A DNA stretch of 64,000 nucleotides from Palsa-506 sp963836355 (GCA_963836355.1 CAWIJO010000007.1:372001-436000); one strand, 5' to 3'; counted from the stretch's first letter, positions 24,825 to 34,375 are shown. Program-made: numbers and translations. The notes: generated from the letters alone by a model not told the origin.

Positions 24825-26716
24825 CGCGCCGTCTCTAGCGCCAGCGTGACCTGGCGGAGCTGCGCAGGCGACGTGTCATCGGGCACCCCGGCCGCATCGA
24901 TGACCTGGGTGAAGCGCAGCATCTCCTCGTCGAACAGCAAAGCGATCCTGTCGTGCAGGTCGGCGCGCGCTCTGGCGGCCACGTCACGCAGCGGCCCGGC
25001 GCCGAAGAGCGAGATCAGCAGATGTTGCGGGACCAGACGGGGGCCTGCGGCGGCTGTCTCGCCAGCCGCGCCATCGCCCAGCAGGCCGATCGTCAGCACC
25101 AGCGCGAGCGGCTCCACATCGAACGATACGACCCGCGCGATCGAGCGCTTGGTCACGTTCTCCGCCTCCACCAAGTGCATAACGTGATCCTGCCATCCGC
25201 TGATGGCCCGCGATGTCCGCCTGGCCAGGTCAGGAGCCGACTTGCCCAGGGCAGCTGCGCCTTCCCGGCTGATCGTGGCCATGCCGGTACGGTCCGGCTG
25301 GGGCGAGCCACCTGGGCCCTCGCCGAGCGCGGCCGCCGCACCGAAGGTCAGCGCCGCTTCCGCGGCGAACTCCGAGGCATAATCGCGGCTAGCTGCCCGG
25401 GCCGACAGCCCGGTGAGCAGCGGGCCGCCTGCCGGGTGCTGCCGCCAGCGGGATACCGCGCCCTCGGCGGCGCGGCCGGCGACCGCGGCGACCAGCGATT
25501 CTAGCCCGGTGCGCACGGCGGTCTTGAGCGCGCTGGCGCGGGCAGGCATCCGCCGCTTGCGCGGATGGCTGGCTGCCCCGCTGCCCCGCCGCACCTGGAG
25601 CATCCGCAGCAGATCGCCGGTCCCGGTGAAATCCTGCCAGCGGGCGAGGATCTCACCGCGAAGCAGCGAGCCGTCCGCGGTGGCCTGGTCAATCTCGGAC
25701 AGGCCGGCCGCGTAAACCTCGTCGACCGCGGACCGCAGTTCCGCGCGGAGCGTCAGCTGCGCCTCAGCCTGGCTGGCCAGCCCGGGAATCCGGGCCCGGA
25801 AGGTGTCGAGCACTCCCGACATCGTCTGGGTGAGCACCGCGACGCGCCGGTCCTCACGGGCAGCGGTATCTTCCAGCCACTCGCGGATCGGGCCATAGAT
25901 CTCGGCCGGGAGCCTGCCCTCGGTCAGCATGGTCTCCGGGATCACGAAGCGCTGTGTGTCGCCAAGCCCGTTGGCGGCCAGCATCGCGCCGAAATGAGCG
26001 GTGAGCTGGCCCGCCGAAGCGGGCGGTACCCGGGAGAGCACGATTCCCAGGGCCGCGCCCCGATCCCGTGCATACTGCAGCAACTCCCAGACCGCGGCAT
26101 CGGCGTAGCGCGTCGACGTCGTCATGAACAGCCAGAGATCGGAAGCGTCAAGGAACTGGTGCGCGAACTCGCGGTGTGCCTGCACCACGGAGTCGATGTC
26201 CGGGGTATCAAGCAGGGCCACCCCCTTGGGCATGCCCTCGCTAGAAGCCAGCACAAGCAGCCCGTCACGGCCCGGCATCGCCAGCCCCTGCTGGCGGACC
26301 CGGGGCAGGGTTGGCAGGAAGACGTTCTCGGCGAACCAGTCGACCTCACTCGGATGGCTGGCGAGCACCGGGCTGTTGGTTGTCGGGCGGCGGATGCCCG
26401 TGTTGCTGACCTGCTTACCGACAAGGCTGTTCACGAGTGTTGATTTACCGGCGCCGGTCGATCCGACCAGCGCGACGAGCACCGGAGAACCAGACTCGCG
26501 CAGCCGCGGGAGCAGGTAATCGTCGATCTGGCTCAGCAGCTTGCGGCGCTCGGCCCTGGCGTCATCGACTCCCGGCGCATCCAGGAACAGCGGAGCGTCC
26601 AGGATCTGGTGCCGCACCCGCAGCAGCGCCGACTCGAGCCGGCGGGCATCGACCCGCCTGGGCGCAGCGGATTCGCCGGGCGCCGACGCAGCCGTCCGGC
26701 CCTGTCCTTCCGTCAT
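24821..26716 (-). CDS. Dynamin-like large GTPase, partner of the downstream GTPase
   Basis: A 631-residue GTPase with G1 ALVGSTGAGKSTLVNSLVG, a G2 threonine in RRPTTNSPVLASH, G3 VALLDTPDIDSV and a degenerate G4 region (GIVLSRVPP) where the usual NKxD is missing. The C-terminal two-thirds is predicted helical. It has no clear transmembrane helix, so it probably associates with the membrane through the partner encoded next. The start at 26716 has GGAGG 9 bases upstream; the open frame extends to 26779 but would then overlap cysG. It follows cysG by 34 bases and may be the distal end of the cobalamin transcript. Confidence 0.8.
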   Translation of the reverse strand: MTEGQGRTAASAPGESAAPRRVDARRLESALLRVRHQILDAPLFLDAPGVDDARAERRKLLSQIDDYLLPRLRESGSPVLVALVGSTGAGKSTLVNSLVGKQVSNTGIRRPTTNSPVLASHPSEVDWFAENVFLPTLPRVRQQGLAMPGRDGLLVLASSEGMPKGVALLDTPDIDSVVQAHREFAHQFLDASDLWLFMTTSTRYADAAVWELLQYARDRGAALGIVLSRVPPASAGQLTAHFGAMLAANGLGDTQRFVIPETMLTEGRLPAEIYGPIREWLEDTAAREDRRVAVLTQTMSGVLDTFRARIPGLASQAEAQLTLRAELRSAVDEVYAAGLSEIDQATADGSLLRGEILARWQDFTGTGDLLRMLQVRRGSGAASHPRKRRMPARASALKTAVRTGLESLVAAVAGRAAEGAVSRWRQHPAGGPLLTGLSARAASRDYASEFAAEAALTFGAAAALGEGPGGSPQPDRTGMATISREGAAALGKSAPDLARRTSRAISGWQDHVMHLVEAENVTKRSIARVVSFDVEPLALVLTIGLLGDGAAGETAAAGPRLVPQHLLISLFGAGPLRDVAARARADLHDRIALLFDEEMLRFTQVIDAAGVPDDTSPAQLRQVTLALETAR

Positions 26717-26750
26717 GCTGCGCGGCCTCCAGACACCGGCGAGCTGCCAG

Positions 26751-28088
26751 TCACCGGGCCGGCCTCCGTACCAGATCATTACCCTGCGCAGGGCCGTTAA
26801 CCTGTGCAGTACTCTTTGCAGGCAGGAATGTACCGCCCGGTACCGGAGTTGCCGGGCTGCTGCAAAGTTCGGCTATCTGCGCCGCGATCGTCACGACCTC
26901 ACCCACTACCACGACCGCCGGGGGCCGGATGCCCGCCTCGGCAGCATCGTGGGCGACAGTATCCAGTGTTGCGGTAATTTTGCGCTGCGTGGGCAGAGTA
27001 CCGTCGGCGATCACCGATACGGGGCTCTTCGGGTCACGACCGTGCCGCATTAATGCATCAGTGATGACCTGCAGGTGCTCGGTCGCCATCAGCAGCACCA
27101 GGGTGGCCAGGGACGAGCCGAGCGCCGCCCAGTCGACGGTGGAGCGGTCATCACCTGGCGGGACGTGCGCCGAGATCACATGGAACTCCTGGACCACGCC
27201 CCGGTGAGTGAGCGGGACCCCGGCGACTGCGGGGACGGCGATCGCGCTAGACACGCCTGGTACGACCGTGACCGGTAGGCCGGCCTGCAGGCAGGCCAGG
27301 AGTTCCTCGGCGCCGCGGCCGAACACGAACGGGTCGCCGCCTTTCAGCCGAACCACGAAGCGGCCCGCAGTCGCCGCCGAGACGAGCACGGAGTTGATGT
27401 ACTCCTGGGCCATGGCCCGGCCGCGGGGAATCTTGGCAGCGTCGATGATCTCGACATCGGCCGGTAGTTCCGCAAGCAGCGATCGGGGTGCCAGCCGGTC
27501 CGCCACGACAACATCCGCCTCGGCGAGCAGCGCGCGGCCGCGTACCGTGATCAGCCCCGGGTCACCCGGGCCACCGCCGACCAGAGCGACGCCGCCACCG
27601 CGGCGGCGGCCCCTGCGGGCCCCGATGGCGCCTGAGGTCAGCGCGCCCACGAGCGCGTCCCGGAGGCCGGCGCTGTGCCGCGGGTCGCCGCTCAGCACGC
27701 CGACCCGCACATCTCCTGCCTGGCCCGAGGCAGGAATCCAGGCACGCGACGCGGCGGCATCGTCCGCCCGTACGCACCAGGTGCCAGCGGCGTCGGCCTC
27801 AGCGGCCACGGCGGCATTGACCGAGGAGTCGTCGGTGCACGCGCAGACCAGCCACGCCCCGGCGCAGTCGCCGGCCGCGTAGCCGCGGGCCAGCCAGCTG
27901 ATCCGCCCCGTGTTAGCGAGATCTTGCAGCGCCGGGCTGATCTCGGGGGCAACAACGGCCACCTCGGCGCCCGCGTCCAGCAGGGCCGGCACGCGGCGGG
28001 CCGCGACAGTGCCGCCACCCGCGACCAGCACGCGGCGGCCCGTCAGGCGCAGCGCCAGCAGGTAAGGCGCCCGGTCGGTGGCGACCAT
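26751..28088 (-). CDS. cysG: Fused precorrin-2 dehydrogenase / uroporphyrinogen-III C-methyltransferase
   Basis: A bifunctional enzyme of 445 residues. The N-terminal 150 residues form an NAD-binding precorrin-2 dehydrogenase (RRVLVAGGGTVAARRV). The C-terminal SUMT/CobA domain starts at about 165 with VALVGGGPGDPGLITVRG and continues with KGGDPFVFGRGAEE, VTVVPGVSSAIAVPA and PLTHRG. It adds the C2 and C7 methyl groups to uroporphyrinogen III and can oxidise precorrin-2 toward sirohydrochlorin, feeding siroheme and, through CbiX, cobalamin. No separate ferrochelatase domain is present, unlike enterobacterial CysG. It is 57 bases downstream of cobT. Confidence 0.93.
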   Translation of the reverse strand: MVATDRAPYLLALRLTGRRVLVAGGGTVAARRVPALLDAGAEVAVVAPEISPALQDLANTGRISWLARGYAAGDCAGAWLVCACTDDSSVNAAVAAEADAAGTWCVRADDAAASRAWIPASGQAGDVRVGVLSGDPRHSAGLRDALVGALTSGAIGARRGRRRGGGVALVGGGPGDPGLITVRGRALLAEADVVVADRLAPRSLLAELPADVEIIDAAKIPRGRAMAQEYINSVLVSAATAGRFVVRLKGGDPFVFGRGAEELLACLQAGLPVTVVPGVSSAIAVPAVAGVPLTHRGVVQEFHVISAHVPPGDDRSTVDWAALGSSLATLVLLMATEHLQVITDALMRHGRDPKSPVSVIADGTLPTQRKITATLDTVAHDAAEAGIRPPAVVVVGEVVTIAAQIAELCSSPATPVPGGTFLPAKSTAQVNGPAQGNDLVRRPAR

Positions 28089-28145
28089 GGGATGATCGCG
28101 CTCTCTTTCATCGTGCGGCAGGGCCGTCCTGAAACAGCAGATCCA

Positions 28146-29204
28146 TCAGCCTTTTTCCGTTACGCCAGCCGAATCGAACGTCGCGACGTCCCGCAGCGCG
28201 CGGACCGCGCTCTGCACGATCGGCAGGGCAAGCAGCGCCCCTGTTCCCTCACCGAGCCTGAGCCCGAGATCGACCAGCGGCTGCAATCCCAGATGATCGA
28301 GCGTAGCGGCATGTGCAGGCTCAACCGAACGGTGCCCGGCGATGCAGCACTCCAGGGCCTCCGGGCACAGCGCAACGGCAGCCAGCGCGGCCGCCCCGGC
28401 GATCACGCCGTCCAGGATCACCGGCGTCCTGAGGCCTGCCGCGGCCAGGATGAAGCCGGCCAGTGCAGCATGCTCCAGGCCGCCGAATGCGGCCAGCACG
28501 CCGACCGGATCGGCAGGATCGGGCTGATGCCTGGCGAGGCCGCGCCGCACGACAGCCACCTTCCTGGCATGCGTGACCGAGTCAATCCCGGTGCCGTAGC
28601 CAGTCATCTCGGCCGGGTCGCGCCCGGTGAAAGCACATACCAGCACGGCTGAGGCGGTGGTGCTGGCGATACCCATATCGCCGGTGAGCAGGCACCGGTT
28701 TCCGGCCGCGACCAGCTCGCGCGCTATCTCGACGCCGACTCCGATCGCCGCCCGGGCCTGTTCGCCGGTGAGCGCGGGCCCGGCCGTGAAGTCGGCCGTG
28801 CCGGGCGCGATCTTGCGCTGGAGCAGCCCGGTAGCAGCGTCCAGTTCGGCGCGGACGCCGACATCCACCACCACGACCCCGGCGCCCGTCTGGGCGGCGA
28901 ATGCGTTGACCACCGCGCCGCCGGCCAGGAAGTTGGCGACCATCTGCGCGGTCACCTCCTGCGGCCACGGAGTCACGCCCTGGGCATGCACGCCATGATC
29001 GGCGGCAAAGACGGCCACCGTAGCCGGCGCAGGCATCGGCGGCGGGCAGCCGCGGGCCAGCCCAGCCAGCCGGACCGAGACTTCCTCAAGCACGCCGAGC
29101 GAGCCACGCGGCTTGGTCAGCAGGTCCTGGCGCTCCCGCGCCGCCGCCATCGCGGCCTGGTCCAGCGGCCCGATCGAGGCCCGTACCTCAGCAAGCAAAT
29201 CCAC
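28146..29204 (-). CDS. cobT: Nicotinate-nucleotide--dimethylbenzimidazole phosphoribosyltransferase
   Basis: Activates the lower ligand by transferring phosphoribose from nicotinate mononucleotide to 5,6-dimethylbenzimidazole. The 352-residue product shows QDLLTKPRGSLGVLEEVS, the active-site region VAVFAADHGVHAQGVTPWPQ, FLAGGAVVNAFA, LLTGDMGIASTTASAVL and the GHRSVEP motif before the C-terminus. GTG 29204 is used because GGGGAGG lies 5 bases upstream and the length then equals the family norm; the open frame to 29444 adds unconserved sequence. A 217-base spacer separates it from cobH-cbiX. Confidence 0.95.
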   Translation of the reverse strand: MDLLAEVRASIGPLDQAAMAAARERQDLLTKPRGSLGVLEEVSVRLAGLARGCPPPMPAPATVAVFAADHGVHAQGVTPWPQEVTAQMVANFLAGGAVVNAFAAQTGAGVVVVDVGVRAELDAATGLLQRKIAPGTADFTAGPALTGEQARAAIGVGVEIARELVAAGNRCLLTGDMGIASTTASAVLVCAFTGRDPAEMTGYGTGIDSVTHARKVAVVRRGLARHQPDPADPVGVLAAFGGLEHAALAGFILAAAGLRTPVILDGVIAGAAALAAVALCPEALECCIAGHRSVEPAHAATLDHLGLQPLVDLGLRLGEGTGALLALPIVQSAVRALRDVATFDSAGVTEKG

Positions 29205-29421
29205 TACATCCTCCCCTGGTGTCCCTAACAAGCAGTATTCGTCCACCTGCGCGGCCAGCGCAGCGGCCGGCTGCGAATCCAGCCCGAGGTCGCGAGCTCG
29301 GGCCCCGAGGCGAAGCCTGTCACGTATCCGGCGCGCAGGTACGCCCCGGTCACCAGCTGAGCCGGGAGGCCCAGGGCTGGTCACCATGCGTGCCGGGACG
29401 TCCGCCGGCGGCCCGCCGCCG

Positions 29422-31092
29422 TCAGTGGGCATGGACGTCACCATCGTCGTGCGGGTGCATGTGCGGCCGCTGCGCCGCGCCGACCCGGTGCTCGAATCCC
29501 GGCAGCGCAGTCCGGTAGGCGCAGACGTCGCAGTTCATCCTGATGTCTCCGGCCAGCGCCTCGTGGTAACGCTCGGCGACCAGGCGGGCCAGCTCGTCGG
29601 TGTCGCCCAGGATGTCCGTGCACTGCACGTCGATGCCCGGATGCGCGGTGCCGTACGCACGGGCCTGATCGGCTATCCGGTCCGGCAGGATGCCGGGGAA
29701 CAGGAAGTACCTTGCCACAATGACCTGGCGGGCGCCGAGCAGCCGGCACCGCTCCAGCCCAGCTGGCACATCGGGGCTGGCCAGTGATACGAACGCGGTT
29801 TCGGCGAATCCGTAGCCCCGGCCCTCCCAGAGCAACCGGGCGGTCTTGCATACCTCGGCGTTGGCGTCCGGGTCGGTGGACCCGCGACCGACCAGCAGAA
29901 CGGCAGGCGGCTGGCCGCTGGCGGCCGGCCTGATTCGCGCGGCGATCCGGGCCGCCAGCAGTTCGAGCAGCACTGGGTGCGGGCCGAGCGGCCGTCCGTA
30001 GCGCCAGTCCAGGCCTGGATGACGGGCCCGCTCCCGGGCCAGGGCAGCCGGGATATCGCTCTTGGAATGGCTGGCCGCGGACAGCATGAGCGGCACCGCG
30101 ACCATGCGCCGATGACCCCGCCCGGACAGCTCGGTGACCGCTTCTCGAAGTGCCGGGGCCGATAGCTCGATGAACCCGCCGGCCACGTCGATTCCCTGCG
30201 GCGCAAGGGTAGCGGCGAGGCGCGCGGCAAACGAGGTGAACGCCGTCACCCCGGCCGGATCACGCGTGCCATGCCCGGCCAGCAGCAGCGGCGGGCGGCT
30301 CACGGCGCCGCCTCGGCGCCGCCGGGATGCTGCGGTGCCACCGGGTCCGCAGGCTCCGCCCGGCTGGCCGGGTCGGCCGGCCTCGCTGGTTCCGCCCGGC
30401 GCACCGGATCTCGCCGGCCGCTCCGGCGCTGCCCGCACGCTCGCAGGCTGCCCCCACTCCGCTGACCCCCGCGGGTCGACCGCCGGCTGGCCGGTTGCCG
30501 CCCGGAGCAGGGCATTGAGCGCCGCAGCCGCCACCGCTGAGCCGCCCTTCTCGGACACGTTGGTCAGCGCCCGCAGCCCGCTCGCCCGCAGCGCGTCCTT
30601 CGCCTCAGCCGCCCCGACAAACCCCACCGGCAGGCCGATGACGAACGCAGGCTCCACCCCCCTGCTCAGGATTTCCTGCAGCGCGGTCGGCGCGCAGCCC
30701 ACCACCCAGACAGCCCCAGGTCCGACTTCACCGAACGCCAGCCGCACCGCGGCGGCCGCCCGGGTGATATTCGCGGTGCGAGCGAGCCGCTCGGTCAGCG
30801 GCTCGCGGATCTTGCAGACCACCGGGCAGCCGGTGATTCCGGCCGCGACCATGGCCACGTCGGCGACGACCGCCGCACCGCCGGCCAGCGCCGCCACGGC
30901 GGCGGCCAGCGCTTCCTCGTCGCAGACCAGATCCGTGGCGTAGTCGAAGTCGGCGCTCGCGTGGATGACCCGCTCGGTCACGTCCCGGCTGAACCTTGGC
31001 AGCCGGGAAAGATCTATCCTGGAACGCAGGATCCGGTAGGACTCTGCTTCGATCGGGTGCGCGCCGCCGGGCGCGGGCGGGGGCCACGTCAC
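29422..31092 (-). CDS. Precorrin-8X methylmutase fused to CbiX-type sirohydrochlorin cobaltochelatase
   Basis: One open frame of 556 codons. Residues 1-200 are CobH/CbiC: SYRILRSRIDLSRLPRFSRD, DVAMVAAGI, and GLPVGFVGAAEAKDALR with the C-terminal TNVSEKGGSAVAAAALNALL. After a 70-residue Pro/Gly/Arg linker, residues about 280-556 are CbiX: LLLAGHGTRDPAG, AVPLMLSAASHSKSD, VLLVGRGSTDPDANAE and RYFLFPGILPDR. The C-terminus has MNCDVC and a His-rich tail. The GTG start at 31092 overlaps the ferredoxin stop (GTGA). A GTGA also sits exactly where CbiX would start alone (30300-30303) and another frame ends there, so the two may be separate genes joined by a frame error (see findings). Confidence 0.85.
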   Translation of the reverse strand: MTWPPPAPGGAHPIEAESYRILRSRIDLSRLPRFSRDVTERVIHASADFDYATDLVCDEEALAAAVAALAGGAAVVADVAMVAAGITGCPVVCKIREPLTERLARTANITRAAAAVRLAFGEVGPGAVWVVGCAPTALQEILSRGVEPAFVIGLPVGFVGAAEAKDALRASGLRALTNVSEKGGSAVAAAALNALLRAATGQPAVDPRGSAEWGQPASVRAAPERPARSGAPGGTSEAGRPGQPGGACGPGGTAASRRRRGGAVSRPPLLLAGHGTRDPAGVTAFTSFAARLAATLAPQGIDVAGGFIELSAPALREAVTELSGRGHRRMVAVPLMLSAASHSKSDIPAALARERARHPGLDWRYGRPLGPHPVLLELLAARIAARIRPAASGQPPAVLLVGRGSTDPDANAEVCKTARLLWEGRGYGFAETAFVSLASPDVPAGLERCRLLGARQVIVARYFLFPGILPDRIADQARAYGTAHPGIDVQCTDILGDTDELARLVAERYHEALAGDIRMNCDVCAYRTALPGFEHRVGAAQRPHMHPHDDGDVHAH

Positions 31093-31304
31093 CACGTCAT
31101 CGCCTCCTCGGCAAGGAAGATCGCGTCGGCCGGGCAGACCTCGACGCACTCGCCGCAGCCGCTGCAGCGACCGGGCGACGCGATCAGCGGCGCGTTGCCG
31201 CCGCGCTCAGGAACCGGGCGGATCGCCTGCTCGGGGCACGTTAGCAGGCACCCGCCACAGCCCAGGCAGGCCACGGTGACCAGGGCAGCCGCCGGGCCGG
31301 TCAT
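31089..31304 (-). CDS. 2[4Fe-4S] ferredoxin
   Basis: A 71-residue ferredoxin with two Cys clusters, ACLGCGGCLLTCPE and CSGCGECVEVCPAD, each giving CxxCxxC...CP. It is embedded by ATGA and GTGA overlaps between cbiG-cobJ and cobH-cbiX, so it is co-translated with corrin-ring enzymes. It is likely the electron donor for a redox step of the pathway, for example ring contraction, cobalt reduction or a missing CobG-like activity (inference). Confidence 0.92.
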   Translation of the reverse strand: MTGPAAALVTVACLGCGGCLLTCPEQAIRPVPERGGNAPLIASPGRCSGCGECVEVCPADAIFLAEEAMTW

Positions 31305-33124
31305 GGCGCCGCCCACCGATACTCCCGGGGCGTCACCATCCGGCCGGCCACCACCGTGGTCCGTGACGAGCCGACCACGACCAGCGTGTGCATGTCCACC
31401 GCAGCCGGATCGAAGCTAGCCAGTGAGGCAATCCCAGCACGCTGGCCAGGCCGGGAGGCTTCCCGTACCCAGCCGACCGGAGTTGTCGGCGGCCGGTGCT
31501 CAGCCAGGATGGCGAGCGCGCGGCCGAGCTGCCAGTTCCGCGCCCGGCTGGCCGGGTTATAGAAGCAGGTGACGAGATCGCCCACGGCCGCGGCGCGGAC
31601 CCTGCGCTCGATCACGTCCCAGTTCGTGTGCAGGTCAGACAGGGAAATCAGGGCGTGATCATGTCCGAGCGGCGCGCCGAGCACCGCTCCGGCGGCGAGT
31701 GCGGCCGTCACGCCGGGCACGCTGATCACCTCGACCCGCTCGTCGGCGAGGCGAAGTGCCGGGCCGGCCATCGCGTAGATCTCCGCGTCTCCGGAACCGA
31801 TCAGCGCGACTGCCCGGCCCGCCATGGCCTCGCTGACGGCAGCGGCGGCCCGCTGTTCCTCCTCGCCCAGGCCGCTGGCCAGCACCTGCGCGCCCGGCGA
31901 GATCAGGTCGGCGACCTGATCGACGTACTGGTCCAGCCCGACGACGACGCTGGCGCGGCGCAGCTCGGCAACGGCGCGCGGGACCATCAGGTCGCGTGCG
32001 CCGGGGCCAAGGCCGATGATCGCGAGCCTGCCGCGGGGCCGCCGCCGGGCAACCGCGACGGTGGCGTGCGCGCTGGCCCGCTTGGCGACAATCAGCCGCG
32101 CGCCGCCCGGGCAGGCCGGCACCGGGTCGCCTAGCTGCTTGCCGCCTTCCGCGACGAGCAGCGCGGCCGCCTCGGCGACACTAGGCGTACCGACCGCGGC
32201 ACGCACGATCTCGCTCGGAGTAGGAACGTCGACCGTGGCCAGCTGCGCAGCCGATGCCGTGACGAGCCCCCAGCCGCGCCGGCTAGCGGCCGCCAGCAGC
32301 CCGGGCTCGCGCGCCTTGACGTCCACAGTGCCGAGCCACCGGACCGACCTCGGCGACAACCCGGCGGCGTCCAGCGCACCATCGATCAGCCGGCCCGCCT
32401 CGTCGGCCGTCACGCCGGCGCTTGCGCCAGCGCCGACAACCAGGGAAGGAGGCCGGTAGATGACGCGCGGGTCCGGCGCCTCCCCGCCGCCCGCAGCATC
32501 CCGGCCGCCCGGCGCCTCGCCGCCGCCCGCAGCCGACTCCGACTCCGCAGGCGCTGGTGGCACTTCGTCACTGACCACGATCGCCGGGATGCCACGTTCC
32601 GGTCGCGCCGTCCGCACCACGTTCGGCGGCAGCGGGGGGACTGGCCATTGCTCTTTCATCGTCAGCGTGACCCGCTCGCCAGAGAGGATCGCGGCACCGA
32701 CCGGGGCCATGTCGCTGCCCGGTTCCACCACGAACCCGAGATCCGCCCCGAACTCATCGAGGCCCACCGACCCCGCCGCCTCCGCGGCCGTGGTGATGAC
32801 GGCGGTCGCGCCGAGGATGCCCGCGATGCGCCTGGCCAGCACGTTCGCCCCGCCGGCGTGGCCGCCGAGTACCGGGATCGCGAACCTCAGCGCCTCGTCC
32901 ACGCACACCACGCCCGGGTCATCGTATTTCCCGGTGATCAGCGGCGCGGCGATCCGGACGGTCGCGCCCACCGCGAGGAAAGCGATGATTCCATCGCACT
33001 CAGCGAAGGCCAGCGGGATGGCGCTGGCGGCCGGCCCGTCGTAAATGTGCGCGTAGGGCAGCGCGGCGGCCAGCCGCTCGGCCGCCGAGCGCCCGCCGGC
33101 GGTGACCGTGATCAGGCCGATCAT
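31301..33124 (-). CDS. Fused CbiG (cobalt-precorrin-5A hydrolase) and CobJ/CbiH (C17-methyltransferase)
   Basis: A 607-residue fusion. The CbiG part (1-360) has the N-terminal FLAVGATVRIAAPLI and VVCVDEALRFAIPVLGGHAG, a middle segment, and the C-terminal VVGAGASAGVTADEAGRLID domain. The CobJ/CbiH part (370-607) is a tetrapyrrole methylase: GRLAIIGLGPGARDLMVPRA, GLDQYVDQVADLI, LIGSGDAEIYAMAGPAL, SDLHTNWDVIERRVRAAA and TLVVVGSSRT. It catalyses C17 methylation with ring contraction, and delta-lactone opening with loss of C20 as acetaldehyde. A low-complexity insert (GGGEAPGGRDAAGGGEAP) sits near 200-215. It overlaps both neighbours by 4 bases. Confidence 0.92.
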   Translation of the reverse strand: MIGLITVTAGGRSAAERLAAALPYAHIYDGPAASAIPLAFAECDGIIAFLAVGATVRIAAPLITGKYDDPGVVCVDEALRFAIPVLGGHAGGANVLARRIAGILGATAVITTAAEAAGSVGLDEFGADLGFVVEPGSDMAPVGAAILSGERVTLTMKEQWPVPPLPPNVVRTARPERGIPAIVVSDEVPPAPAESESAAGGGEAPGGRDAAGGGEAPDPRVIYRPPSLVVGAGASAGVTADEAGRLIDGALDAAGLSPRSVRWLGTVDVKAREPGLLAAASRRGWGLVTASAAQLATVDVPTPSEIVRAAVGTPSVAEAAALLVAEGGKQLGDPVPACPGGARLIVAKRASAHATVAVARRRPRGRLAIIGLGPGARDLMVPRAVAELRRASVVVGLDQYVDQVADLISPGAQVLASGLGEEEQRAAAAVSEAMAGRAVALIGSGDAEIYAMAGPALRLADERVEVISVPGVTAALAAGAVLGAPLGHDHALISLSDLHTNWDVIERRVRAAAVGDLVTCFYNPASRARNWQLGRALAILAEHRPPTTPVGWVREASRPGQRAGIASLASFDPAAVDMHTLVVVGSSRTTVVAGRMVTPREYRWAAP

Positions 33125-34375
33125 CGCTCTGCCCGCTCCCCGCAGAGCACGAAGACTGGATTGGCCGCGGTCAGCCGCAGCGACCCGCTGGGCAGGCTCG
33201 CCAGTCTTGATGCCTGCAGCTGCAGGCCGGACACCTGATAGCCGTGACCAGCGAGCAACTCGCTCACGACCCGAACGCGATCCACCGACGCCAGCGTAGC
33301 CACCGCCCGGTAAGGCCGGCCGAGCCGGATGGCCGCGTCCAGCACCGCATCGTCACCGCCGCCGGCGAACAGCGCGTCCGGGGCTGGCAGGCCGGCCAGC
33401 GCAGCCGGCGCGCGGCCCGGCACGATCCGCACGGCGACACCATGGGCGGCGGCGTTCTGCTCGATCCTGGAGCACTGGCCGGGATCGGCCTCGATCGCGA
33501 TCACGCTGGCACCGAACCTGGCGCACTCGACCGCCACCGAGCCCGAGCCGGCACCCACGTCCCAGATCGTCCGGCCCAGGCCGGGGCCGAGCCTGGCCAG
33601 CACGACCGCGCGCACCTCGGACTTAGTGATCATCGAGTCCCGGTGCGCGAAGGATTCCTCCGGCAGCGCCCAGCCCGGCCCGCCGCGATGCCCGGCCACC
33701 CAGCCGGGCAAGGCCGGCCGGACGGCAACCGGATCCGCCGCCCGGGCGGTGATCGGATTCCGCCGGAACCAGTGTCGTGGGCGTGGCCGGATCCACCGCG
33801 ACGAGCACGTTCGGGTCGGCCAGATCGGCTGCCTCCGCCCCGGTCAGCTCGGCAACGCGCTCGGCAGGCTCGCCAAGCCGCTCGGCGACGTAGACCCGTC
33901 GGCCCGCGGCGAGCAATGCGGTGGCGAGTTCCGCTGTGCCCTCCCCTGGCGCGGTGAGGATCGCGACCTTGGGATGGGCCAGCGCGGCGGCGGCGACCGG
34001 CCGCGGAGACCTGCCGTGCGCAGACAGCACGAGCGCGTCGTCCCAGTCCAGGCCGAGCCGGGCAAAGGCGAGCGCCACGGACGACACGGCCGGGATCACC
34101 CGCGGCACGATGCCGCGGGCCCGCAGTGCCCGGACGATCCCGAAGAACCCGGGATCACCGGATGCCAGTACCGCGACTGGCCCCGGCGACTGGCAGAGCT
34201 GGTCGAGCGCATCGTCCAGCCGGGTGATCTGCACCTGCGTTGCGGTATCCGGCACCGCTATCGCCTCGAGCAGCCGCCGGGCGCCCGCGACCAGCACCGA
34301 CGCGGCGACGGCGGCGGCCGCAGCGGGCCGCAGCGGGCCGCCGTCGCAGCCGATCACGGTGACGGGCGGCGTCAT
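33121..34375 (-). pseudogene. cobL: Precorrin-6Y C5,15-methyltransferase (CbiE-CbiT), split by an apparent frameshift
   Basis: The first frame (from ATG 34375) encodes CbiE: VTVIGCDGG, LASGDPGFFGIVRALRA, VIPAVSSVALAFARLGLDWD and TAPGEGTAELATALLA. It then runs past the domain to a stop at 33623. The second frame, one base over, encodes CbiT, with WALPEESFAHRDSMITKSEV and the SAM motif IWDVGAGSGSVAVECARFG, ending at 33121. Actinobacterial CobL is normally one polypeptide in which GWxAGHRxGPxGWALPEE directly follows the CbiE tail, and here that stretch lies in the CbiT frame upstream of any good start. Removing one base near 33730-33760 would restore a 417-residue fusion. The enzyme methylates C5 and C15 and decarboxylates C12. 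Confidence 0.82.
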
